Source: Candidatus Dormiibacterota bacterium (GTDB lineage: Bacteria; Chloroflexota; Dormibacteria; Aeolococcales; Aeolococcaceae). Taken from it: 7,370 nt of DNA. Numbering within the stretch: the first letter of the stretch is position 1; the number at the start of each line of letters is the position of its first letter. The notes below the pieces were generated by a model that saw only the letters and a program-made list of their open reading frames with translations, made no database searches and was not told where the DNA came from. Made by a program: the position numbers and the translations under genes. The stretch is taken from contig PLXL01000268.1 in assembly GCA_003153215.1 (NCBI GenBank), positions 4,092 through 11,461 of the forward strand, given 5' to 3'. Of this stretch, positions 1-5,944 are shown in pieces.

Positions 1-629
1 TCGTCACCATCGGCCTGGGCATGACCTTCGGTGTCCTCGCCGCCATCCGGCAGAACACCTGGGTCGACTACCTCCTCACCACCCTCGCGGTGGTCGGCTA
101 CACGGTGCCGAGCTTCGTGATCGCCGGGCTGGGGATCATGATCTTCGCCAACTTCCTGGGCAGCGTGACCGGAGGCGCCATCGCCTACTCGCCGGTGTGG
201 ACCGGCACCTACGGCACCATCGGCGAGCTCTGGCTGCCGGCCCTGTCGATCGGTCTCTACACCTCCGGCCAGATCACCCGCATCACCCGCGCCAGCATGC
301 TCGAGGTCATCCAGCAGGACTACATCCGGACCGCTCGCGCCAAGGGCCTGCGCGAGCGGGTCGTGACCATCCGGCACGCCCTGCGCAACGCCCTGGTCCC
401 GGTGATCAGCATCCTGGGCACGACGGTGGTCGGCATCCTGGTCGGCGTGCTGGTCATCGAGAACATCTTCGGCATCCCCGGCCTGGGAAAGGAATTCGTG
501 GAGAGCATCCTCCAGCACGACTACAACGTGACGGTCGGCGTCTTCACCATCTTCGCGCTCCTGATCGGCTTGTCGAACCTGGCGGTCGATCTCATCTACA
601 CGGTCGTCGACCCGAGGATCAGGTACTGA
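1..629 (+). CDS. dppB: Peptide/nickel-type ABC transporter permease, DppB/OppB family (5' partial)
   Basis: Inner of the two membrane permeases of a dipeptide/oligopeptide (or nickel) importer; it would form the translocation channel with the next gene product. Reading is open from base 3, so the N-terminus lies outside the window and about 208 residues are visible; the ATG at 21 is internal. The sequence has several hydrophobic segments and a clear binding-protein-dependent permease EAA loop (DYIRTARAKGLRERVV, near bases 320-365), the cytoplasmic loop that docks on the ATPases. The C-terminus ends in the typical VDPR motif of DppB proteins. The TGA stop shares its A with the ATG of the next permease. 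Family assignment is secure; the substrate (di-/oligopeptide, nickel or other) cannot be read from the sequence, so the symbol is a family label. Confidence 0.93.
   Translation, partial: VTIGLGMTFGVLAAIRQNTWVDYLLTTLAVVGYTVPSFVIAGLGIMIFANFLGSVTGGAIAYSPVWTGTYGTIGELWLPALSIGLYTSGQITRITRASMLEVIQQDYIRTARAKGLRERVVTIRHALRNALVPVISILGTTVVGILVGVLVIENIFGIPGLGKEFVESILQHDYNVTVGVFTIFALLIGLSNLAVDLIYTVVDPRIRY
611..617 (+). promoter_or_regulatory. Ribosome-binding site candidate for the second permease
   Basis: CCCGAGG lies at the end of the first permease gene with GAGG ending 11 nt before the ATG at 629; a second AGG at 621-623 sits 5 nt before it. The same heptamer recurs before the next two transporter genes. 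It also encodes the conserved Asp-Pro-Arg C-terminus here, so its conservation has two possible causes. Confidence 0.45.
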
Positions 630-1537
630 TGGCCATCCCCGCCAGCCCGTGGCTGGAGTACGAGGGCGGCACGCTGGCGCGGGAGCAGGTCGGCCTCTGG
701 CGGGACGGGCTGCGCCGGCTGCGTCGCAACCGGCTGGCGCTGGCCGCCCTGATCTACCTCGGCCTGCTCGCCTGCGTCTGCGTGGTGTCGCTGTTCTGGA
801 CTCCGTACAACCCCAACCTGGTCGGCGCCTGTCCCACCTATGCGCTCCCCGGCACTCCCGGCCATCCGCTCGGCTGCGACGACCTGGGTCGCGACCTGCT
901 CAGCCGGTTGATGGTCGGCTCGCAGGTCTCACTCGCGGTGGGTCTGATCACGGCGGCCATCGTCGTGGTGCTGGGAGTCGGTGTCGGCCTCCTCATCGGC
1001 TACCTGCGGGGCGTCGTCGACGCCGTGTTCGCGCTGGTCATCAACGTCTTCTACGGTGTCCCCCCGCTGATGATCGCCATCGTCCTCTACGTGCTGCTGG
1101 GCCCCGGGCTGATCAACATCATCATCGCCATCGCCGCCAGCTCGTGGATGGACATGGCCCGCCTGGTCCGGGGCCAGACCCTGAGCATCCGGGAGCGCGA
1201 GTTCATCGAGGCCGCCCGCGCCGGGGGCGCGCGCACCGGCAAGATCCTCTTCGGCCACATCTTCCCCAACGCCCTGGGACCGATCATCGTGCAGACCACC
1301 TACGTCGTCCCCGCCGCCATCCTCACCTCGGCGTTCTTCAGCTTCCTCGGCTTCGGGGTCCCCGCCCCCCAGGCGGACTGGGGAGGGATGGCCAGCGAGG
1401 GCTTCTCCCCGCTGCTCGCCGGGTTCGACCCCTACATCCTGCTCTGGCCCGCCATCGCCCTCTCGGTCACCCTGCTGGCCTTCAACTTCTTCGGCGACGG
1501 CCTGCGCGACGCCTTCGACCCGAGGCAGCGACGCTGA
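629..1537 (+). CDS. dppC: Peptide/nickel-type ABC transporter permease, DppC/OppC family
   Basis: Second membrane permease of the importer, 302 aa, the usual length for DppC. Start is the ATG at 629 within TGATG, overlapping the previous stop by one base; upstream extension in this frame is only a shadow of the first permease. Visible features: an N-terminal OppC_N-like cytoplasmic helix and first membrane span (about residues 28-56), an external loop, the family motif HPLGCDDLGRDLLSRL (79-94), further hydrophobic spans from about 100 onward, the ATPase-docking EAA loop (EFIEAARAGGARTGKILFGH, 191-210) followed by IFPN, and the C-terminal GDGLRDAFDPR motif. Oddity: HPLG is followed by Cys83, where Thr is common, and a second cysteine, Cys68, lies in the same external loop. 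Family call is strong; substrate unknown. Confidence 0.95.
   Translation: MAIPASPWLEYEGGTLAREQVGLWRDGLRRLRRNRLALAALIYLGLLACVCVVSLFWTPYNPNLVGACPTYALPGTPGHPLGCDDLGRDLLSRLMVGSQVSLAVGLITAAIVVVLGVGVGLLIGYLRGVVDAVFALVINVFYGVPPLMIAIVLYVLLGPGLINIIIAIAASSWMDMARLVRGQTLSIREREFIEAARAGGARTGKILFGHIFPNALGPIIVQTTYVVPAAILTSAFFSFLGFGVPAPQADWGGMASEGFSPLLAGFDPYILLWPAIALSVTLLAFNFFGDGLRDAFDPRQRR
1519..1525 (+). promoter_or_regulatory. Ribosome-binding site candidate for the first ATPase
   Basis: CCCGAGG, with GAGG ending 11 nt before the ATG at 1537, the same arrangement as at the previous gene junction. It again overlaps codons for the conserved Asp-Pro-Arg end of the permease. Confidence 0.45.
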
Positions 1538-2667
1538 TGACAGGATTCGTGAGCGACCCGGTGCTCGAGGTGAGGGAGCTCTCCACGTCGTTCTTCACCG
1601 ACGACGGTGAGGTCAAGGCGGTCCGCGATGTCAGCTTCGACCTGGCCGCCGGGGAGACCCTCGGCATCGTCGGGGAGTCGGGGTGCGGCAAGAGCGTCAC
1701 CGCCCTCTCCATCCTCGGCCTGGTGCCGCGACCGGGAAGGGTGGTCGCCGGAGAGATCCTGTTCAAGGGTCGGGACCTGCTGAGCATCGGCCGGGAGGAG
1801 CTTCGCCAGATCCGTGGCCGCGACATCGCCATGATCTTCCAGGACCCGCTCAGCTCGCTCAACCCGGTGCACCGGATCGGCTTTCAGGTCGAGGAGGCGA
1901 TGCGGGCACACGACAAGGTCGCGCCGAGCGAGGTGAGGCCCCGCGCCCTCGACCTGCTGCGGCGGGTCCAGGTGCCCGACGCCTCCCGGCGCATGCGCAA
2001 CTACCCCCACCAGTTCTCGGGCGGGATGCGCCAGCGGGTCATGATCGCCATGGGCCTCTCCAACCGACCCGAGATCCTGATCGCGGACGAGCCGACCACC
2101 GCCCTTGACGTGACCGTGCAGGCCCAGATCCTCCAGCTCCTGCGCGATCTCAACCGCGACCTGGGCACCTCGATCATCCTCATCACCCACAACTTGGGGG
2201 TGGTCGCCGGGCTCTGCAAGCGGGTCATCGTCATGTACGCGGGCGAGATCGTGGAGGAGGGATCCACCGAGCAGATCTTCGACTCCCCGCAGCACCCCTA
2301 CACCTGGGCGCTGCTCCGATCCCTGCCGCGGGTCGATGCCGACCGGCACGAGCGGCTCCGGTCCATCGAGGGCCTGCCGCCGGATCTGATCGCGCCACCC
2401 CAGGGCTGCAAGTTCAATCCCCGCTGTCCGTTCCGCCTCGAACGCTGCTTCAGTGAGGATCCCGAGCTGGAGCCGGTGGGCGATGGCCACGTCGCCGCAT
2501 GCTGGGTGACCATGAAACGAGCGTATGCGGAGATGGGGGCGGGCTCGCTGGTCGACACCAGGCCCGGGGCCGCCAGCGGGGTGCGCCCGCCCATCGCGCC
2601 GGAGACTCCGGGTCTCTCCGGGGCCGATGGCCACGGCCTCGCGCCCGAGGCGCAAGACCGTGACTAG
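1537..2667 (+). CDS. dppD: Peptide/nickel-type ABC transporter ATP-binding protein, DppD/OppD family
   Basis: First of two ATPases that power the importer, 376 aa, cytoplasmic. The ATG at 1537 overlaps the permease stop by one base and places the usual VLEVREL start of the ABC domain at residue 9, so longer upstream reading is a shadow. Motifs in order: Walker A GESGCGKS (46-53), Q-loop Gln102 in FQDPLSSLNP, ABC signature FSGGMRQR (160-167), Walker B ILIADEP (180-186) with catalytic Glu185, and H-loop His218. The C-terminal oligopeptide-transporter domain follows, with Cys291, Cys297, Cys304 and Cys322; this four-cysteine arrangement binds an iron-sulfur cluster in characterised DppD/OppD proteins. 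After it comes a tail of about 50 residues rich in Gly, Pro and Ala with no recognisable domain. All catalytic residues are intact. It probably pairs with the next gene product as a heterodimer. Confidence 0.95.
   Translation: MTGFVSDPVLEVRELSTSFFTDDGEVKAVRDVSFDLAAGETLGIVGESGCGKSVTALSILGLVPRPGRVVAGEILFKGRDLLSIGREELRQIRGRDIAMIFQDPLSSLNPVHRIGFQVEEAMRAHDKVAPSEVRPRALDLLRRVQVPDASRRMRNYPHQFSGGMRQRVMIAMGLSNRPEILIADEPTTALDVTVQAQILQLLRDLNRDLGTSIILITHNLGVVAGLCKRVIVMYAGEIVEEGSTEQIFDSPQHPYTWALLRSLPRVDADRHERLRSIEGLPPDLIAPPQGCKFNPRCPFRLERCFSEDPELEPVGDGHVAACWVTMKRAYAEMGAGSLVDTRPGAASGVRPPIAPETPGLSGADGHGLAPEAQDRD
2644..2650 (+). promoter_or_regulatory. Ribosome-binding site that favours the GTG start of the second ATPase
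   Basis: CCCGAGG with GAGG ending 9 nt before the GTG at 2660. This is the third copy of the heptamer seen before the two preceding genes. Here it does not encode a conserved motif, which supports a real role in initiation and favours GTG 2660 over the in-frame ATG at 2627, which has no good Shine-Dalgarno. Confidence 0.5.
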
Positions 2668-3694
2668 TGCACTCCCCGCGAGGCCGCCGGAGGGCACGCG
2701 TCCCGAGCCGCCCGGGGAACCCCTGCTGCGCGCCGTCGATGTGGTCAAGCACTTCAACGTCGGGGTCGGCGCCGTCTGCCGGGCCGTCGACGGCGTCAGC
2801 TTCGAGATCCGGGCCGGGGAGACGGTGGGGCTGGTCGGTGAGTCCGGATGCGGGAAGTCGACGCTGGCCCGGGTACTCACCCAGCTCACCCCGCCGACCT
2901 CGGGCCGGGTGATATTCGAGGGCGTCGAGCTCACCGGGCTGCGCGGTGAGAGCCTGCGCCAGCAGCGCAAACATCTCCAGATGATCTTCCAGGACCCCTT
3001 CGCCTCGCTCGATCCCCGGATGACGGTCGGCGACATCATCGCCGAGCCGCTCACCAACTTCAAGGTCATGCGCGGCAAGGCCAAGGACGCCCGGGTCCAG
3101 GAGCTGCTGCGGGTCGTGGGCCTGAACCCCTACTTCAACAACCGTTACCCGCACGAGTTCAGCGGCGGTCAGCGCCAGCGTATCGGCATCGCCCGGGCCC
3201 TGGCTCTCAACCCCAAGCTGATCGTCTGTGACGAGCCCGTGTCCGCCCTCGACGTCTCGATCCAGGCCCAGATCATCAATCTGCTCGAGGACCTGCAGGC
3301 CGAGTTCCACCTGACCTATCTCTTCATCGCCCACGACCTCTCGGTGGTGCGCCACATCAGTCAGCGGGTTCTGGTGATGTACCTGGGGAAGATCGTCGAG
3401 ATTGCACCCAGCGACGACCTCTACACCAATCAGTATCACCCCTACACCAAGGCGCTGCTCTCGGCCGTCCCGGTGCCCGACCCGCGGGTGGAGTCGCAGC
3501 GCCGGCTGGTGGAGCTCTCCGGCGAGATCCCCTCACCGCTGCATCCCCCTTCGGGCTGTCGCTTCCACACCCGATGCCCCATAGCCCAGGTCCCGGGCGT
3601 GTGCAGCGAGGACGAGCCACCGCTCGAGGAGAAGGCGGTCGGGCGCTTCGCCGCCTGCCATTTCTCGGCGCGGGTCCGAACCGGGCTGGACTGA
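2660..3694 (+). CDS. dppF: Peptide/nickel-type ABC transporter ATP-binding protein, DppF/OppF family
   Basis: Second ATPase of the importer. I chose GTG 2660 (344 aa): it has a CCCGAGG ribosome-binding site 9 nt upstream and overlaps the previous stop by 8 nt; an ATG at 2627 would add 11 residues and cannot be excluded, and still earlier starts lie in the shadow of dppD. Motifs: Walker A GESGCGKST (60-68), Q-loop Gln111 in FQDPFASLDP, perfect signature FSGGQRQR (167-174), Walker B LIVCDEP (187-193) with Glu192, H-loop His225. The C-terminal oligopeptide-transporter domain has Cys300, Cys306, Cys315 and Cys333, matching the iron-sulfur type arrangement in its partner ATPase. The KHFNVG near residue 30 and the conserved ALDVSIQAQ are typical of DppF/OppF. 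It is the last gene of the transporter operon; no binding-protein gene follows. Confidence 0.94.
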   Translation: MTSALPARPPEGTRPEPPGEPLLRAVDVVKHFNVGVGAVCRAVDGVSFEIRAGETVGLVGESGCGKSTLARVLTQLTPPTSGRVIFEGVELTGLRGESLRQQRKHLQMIFQDPFASLDPRMTVGDIIAEPLTNFKVMRGKAKDARVQELLRVVGLNPYFNNRYPHEFSGGQRQRIGIARALALNPKLIVCDEPVSALDVSIQAQIINLLEDLQAEFHLTYLFIAHDLSVVRHISQRVLVMYLGKIVEIAPSDDLYTNQYHPYTKALLSAVPVPDPRVESQRRLVELSGEIPSPLHPPSGCRFHTRCPIAQVPGVCSEDEPPLEEKAVGRFAACHFSARVRTGLD

Positions 3695-3706
3695 ACCGCG
3701 ACTCGA

Positions 3707-3723
3707 GCCGCCCTCGCGGCGGT
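3707..3723 (+). terminator. Small G+C hairpin after the transporter operon
   Basis: CCGCC (3708-3712) can pair with GGCGG (3718-3722) around a 5-nt loop, extended by one G-T pair. It lies 13 nt after the dppF stop, the right place for an operon end, but the stem is short and no T-run follows, so it is a weak terminator candidate. It also overlaps where a -35 box of the next gene would be. Confidence 0.25.
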
Positions 3724-3733
3724 CCCTCAGCCG

Positions 3734-3747
3734 TAAAGTAGTCACCG
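3734..3747 (+). promoter_or_regulatory. Candidate leaderless promoter (-10 box) of the PPOX-fold gene
   Basis: TAAAGT (3734-3739) fits the TANNNT -10 consensus and is one of few A/T-rich hexamers in this stretch. It ends 8 nt before the ATG at 3748, so transcription would be expected to begin at or within a base or two of the start codon. There is no Shine-Dalgarno between it and the ATG and no recognisable -35 box. The gene near the right end of the window has the same arrangement with the same 8-nt spacing. Confidence 0.55.
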
Positions 3748-4158
3748 ATGGACCATGGGGCTGCGCTGGCGTTCGTCCGCAGCAACCGGCGCGGGGTGCT
3801 CGCCACCCGCCGCCGCGACGGCGGGGTCCAGATGTCGCCGGTGGTGGCGGCCGTGGACGCCCAGAACCGGGTGGTGATCTCCACCCGGGAGGGCGCGATG
3901 AAGACGCTCAACCTCCGCCGCGATCCACACGCCACGCTCTGCACCTTCACGGATCGCTTCTTCGGGGCGTGGCGCACCGTCGAGGGCACGGTCGAGATCC
4001 TCAGCCTTCCCGAGGCGCTGGAGCCACTCGTCGACTACTACCGGCTGACCTCGGGGGAGCATCCCGACTGGGAGGACTACCGGCTCGCGATGCACCGCGA
4101 GCGCCGGGTGCTGGTCCGGATCACGGTGGAGCGCAGCGGTCCCACCCGGACGGGCTGA
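3748..4158 (+). CDS. PPOX-fold (pyridoxamine-oxidase-like) oxidoreductase, F420-dependent type
   Basis: A 136-aa single-domain split-barrel protein of the pyridoxamine 5'-phosphate oxidase-like superfamily, closest in feel to the short F420-dependent (Rv1155-like) class of Actinobacteria and Chloroflexota. Support: the N-terminal GVLATRRRDGGVQMSPV (16-32) matches the family strand pattern in which a short helix leads to LAT..RDG.P..SPV; VVISTREGAMKTLNLRRDPHATL (42-64) matches the K..NLRRDP segment, whose basic residues contact the cofactor phosphate; then an EGTVEIL strand (79-85) and a short C-terminal strand RVLVRITVERS (120-130). It probably reduces or oxidises a small molecule with a deazaflavin or flavin, but neither cofactor nor substrate is shown. 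It starts right after a -10-like box without a Shine-Dalgarno, so is probably transcribed alone. It converges on gltX, with 13 nt between stops. Confidence 0.85.
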   Translation: MDHGAALAFVRSNRRGVLATRRRDGGVQMSPVVAAVDAQNRVVISTREGAMKTLNLRRDPHATLCTFTDRFFGAWRTVEGTVEILSLPEALEPLVDYYRLTSGEHPDWEDYRLAMHRERRVLVRITVERSGPTRTG

Positions 4159-4171
4159 GGCGACCCCGACC

Positions 4172-5620
4172 CTACCCGGCGGGCGCGATGCGGTGGACCA
4201 GCTCCTGCCGCGCGGCGCGCAGACGATCCAGGCTCTTCTCGGCACCGATGAAGGCCATCGCGTCGAAGACGGGGACCCCGGCGGGAGCGCCGACGATGGC
4301 GATGTAGAGGACCCGGAAGCCGTCGCGGGCCTTGACCCCGCGCGCCTCGAGCAGGGCGGTGAGCCGTTCCCGCATGGCCGCGAGGCCTTCCAGGCCGCCC
4401 GACTGCACCTCGGCGATGGCAGCGTCGAGGAGCACCCCAGCAGTCTCGGCGTCCACCTTGCGCGGCGGAAAGACGACCTCGGGATCCCAGGGAGCGGGTC
4501 CGAGCAGCGGCTCGGCCAGCGGCACGGCATCGCGCAGCGCGACCATCCGCTCCCGGAGGAGCGGCACCAGCTTGCGGCGGGCCTCCAGGCTCGTCTCGGG
4601 CAGATGAAACTCGAGCGCGGCCACCAGCGCCTCGGGGTCCATCCGCCGGATATGCAGCCCGTTGAGGGAGTCCAGGCGGCGCGTGTCGAAGACCGCGGGT
4701 GAGGACTGGATCCGCTCCAGCGTGAAGGCGGCGATCAGCTCCTCCCGGCTGAAGACCTCCTGCTCGGTCCCGCTCGACCATCCGAGCAGCGCCATGGCGT
4801 TGACCATCGCCTCGGGCAGGTACCCCTGCTCCGCGTACTCCAGGACGGTCTTCGCCCCGCGCCGCTTGGAGAGCTTCTGCCGCGCCTCGTCCAGCACCGT
4901 GGGCACGTGGCAGAAGACGGGTGGCTCCCAGCCGAGCGCCACATAGATGGCGAGGTGCTTGGGAGTCGAGGGGATCCACTCGTCCGAGCGGATGACGTGG
5001 GTGATCTCCATCGCGTGGTCGTCGACGACCACCGCCAGGTGGTAGGTGGGGAAACCGTCCGACTTCAGCAGCACCTGGTCGTCGATGTCGGCGTTCTCGT
5101 ACCGGATCGGGCCATGGACGGCGTCATCCCACTGCGTCGCGCCCTCGGGCATGCGCAAGCGGAGCACCGCCGGCATCCCGGCGGCGCGCTCTGCGGCGAC
5201 CTCGTCCTGGCGGGCGAGGCAGCGACGGTCATAGCGCGGGGGCTGGTGGAGGCGCTGCTGCTCCTGACGCATCTCGGTGAGGCGCTCTGGAGCGCAGGTG
5301 CACCAGTAGGCGGCTCCGGAATCGACCAGCCTGCCTGCGTTCTCGGCGTAGAGGTCGAGGCGCAGCGATTGAATGTATGGGCCATGCGAGCCGCCCACCT
5401 CCGGCCCCTCGTCCCACGTCAGCTCCAGCCAGTTGAGCGTCTCCAGGATGGCGGCCTCGCTCTCGGGGACATACCGCCCCTGGTCCGTGTCCTCGATGCG
5501 GAGCACGAAGCTGCCGCCTGTCGAACGCGCGGCCAGCCAGGCGAAGAGGGCGGTGCGGACGTTGCCGAGGTGGAGGAATCCGGTGGGCGAGGGGGCGAAC
5601 CGGGTTCGGATGGGCGCCAC
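4172..5620 (-). CDS. gltX: Glutamyl-tRNA synthetase
   Basis: Class I aminoacyl-tRNA synthetase that charges tRNA-Glu with glutamate in the cytoplasm, 482 aa, normal bacterial length. Start is GTG at 5620, giving the canonical N-terminus APIRTRFAPSPTG; a TGA lies four codons upstream in frame, so no longer form exists. Visible: HIGH-type signature HLGN (17-20), RIEDTD (41-46), a metal-site-like set Cys107-x-Cys109 with Tyr130-xxx-Cys134, the tRNA acceptor/Rossmann segment around DGFPTYHLAVVVDDH (188-202) and HVIRSDEW (208-215), KMSKS-type loop KLSKR (249-253), then a helical anticodon-binding region to the end. I cannot tell from inspection whether it is discriminating or also charges tRNA-Gln. 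It follows a small membrane-protein gene by 9 nt in the same frame and has no clear Shine-Dalgarno of its own, which suggests translational coupling. Confidence 0.97.
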   Translation of the reverse strand: MAPIRTRFAPSPTGFLHLGNVRTALFAWLAARSTGGSFVLRIEDTDQGRYVPESEAAILETLNWLELTWDEGPEVGGSHGPYIQSLRLDLYAENAGRLVDSGAAYWCTCAPERLTEMRQEQQRLHQPPRYDRRCLARQDEVAAERAAGMPAVLRLRMPEGATQWDDAVHGPIRYENADIDDQVLLKSDGFPTYHLAVVVDDHAMEITHVIRSDEWIPSTPKHLAIYVALGWEPPVFCHVPTVLDEARQKLSKRRGAKTVLEYAEQGYLPEAMVNAMALLGWSSGTEQEVFSREELIAAFTLERIQSSPAVFDTRRLDSLNGLHIRRMDPEALVAALEFHLPETSLEARRKLVPLLRERMVALRDAVPLAEPLLGPAPWDPEVVFPPRKVDAETAGVLLDAAIAEVQSGGLEGLAAMRERLTALLEARGVKARDGFRVLYIAIVGAPAGVPVFDAMAFIGAEKSLDRLRAARQELVHRIAPAG

Positions 5621-5629
5621 CGGACGGGC

Positions 5630-5860
5630 TCAGCGCTGCGCGAAGAAGAAGACGGAGAGCCCGGTCCAGATCAGCAGGACGGCCACCAGGATGGCGGCAT
5701 CGAGCCCGGAGACGGAGAAGCCGACCGGACGGGGCGCCCCGCCGCCACGAGGCCGCCCGTCAACGGGGACGGCGCCGCTCCGGTCGTCACCCATCCCCCA
5801 CGCGGGGATCGGTCCGGCGGTGGCGGGGGAGATCGGGGGGACCTCGTCGCGGGCGGGCAT
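5630..5860 (-). CDS. Small single-pass membrane protein of unknown function
   Basis: A 76-aa protein that I do not recognise. Residues 1-50 are rich in Pro, Gly, Ala and Arg, probably disordered; residues about 52-73 (DAAILVAVLLIWTGLSVFFF) form one strong membrane span, ending with AQR. It could be a tail-anchored type protein. I chose ATG 5860 over the in-frame ATG at 5923, because the former has an AGAGG 4 nt upstream and a TATACT -10 box about 38 nt upstream, and the latter would start upstream of that box. It ends 9 nt before gltX in the same frame, so they are likely co-transcribed; this does not by itself show a role in translation. The clear promoter, Shine-Dalgarno and hydrophobic end make a real gene likely, though a short ORF in G+C-rich DNA needs care. 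Confidence 0.65.
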   Translation of the reverse strand: MPARDEVPPISPATAGPIPAWGMGDDRSGAVPVDGRPRGGGAPRPVGFSVSGLDAAILVAVLLIWTGLSVFFFAQR

Positions 5861-5864
5861 GGTA

Positions 5865-5869
5865 CCTCT
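5865..5869 (-). promoter_or_regulatory. Shine-Dalgarno that sets the small membrane protein start
   Basis: On the minus strand AGAGG ends 4 nt before the ATG at 5860. It decides that start over the longer in-frame ATG at 5923. Confidence 0.55.
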
Positions 5870-5897
5870 GCGTTGGGGGACTGCCGATATGCATTCG

Positions 5898-5903
5898 AGT
5901 ATA
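5898..5903 (-). promoter_or_regulatory. -10 box of the small-protein/gltX operon
   Basis: TATACT on the minus strand, one base from the TATAAT consensus and within an A/T-rich island (about 5886-5904) in otherwise G+C-rich DNA. It predicts a leader of about 30 nt ahead of the Shine-Dalgarno-led ATG at 5860. A TTGCCT 14 nt further upstream is a poor -35 box with short spacing. The 84-nt gap 5861-5944 holds this promoter and no convincing terminator for the gene before it. Confidence 0.6.
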
Positions 5904-5944
5904 CCGGCGCCAACCGGAGGCAAAGGGTGCCGGGCGGAGCCGGA

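Noticed and set aside
197..628. Upstream extension of the DppC frame (start at 197)
   Set aside because: It would overlap nearly all of the visible dppB in another frame; the translation is His/Arg/Pro-rich, and the TGATG junction at 627-631 gives the standard start.
1432..3084. A 550-codon open frame on the minus strand across the ATPase genes
   Set aside because: It is antisense to dppD and dppF, whose motifs are intact. The translation has no recognisable domain and the repetitive Arg/Pro/Gly/Asp composition expected from opposite frames of G+C-rich genes.
1537..3694. The two ATPase genes as a DNA repeat
   Set aside because: They are ancient paralogues found in most dpp/opp operons, similar only in the ABC motifs, not a recent duplication.
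4159..4171. Possible bidirectional terminator between the PPOX-fold gene and gltX
   Set aside because: The 13-nt gap and its flanks show no stem longer than about 4 bp with a proper loop and no T-run.
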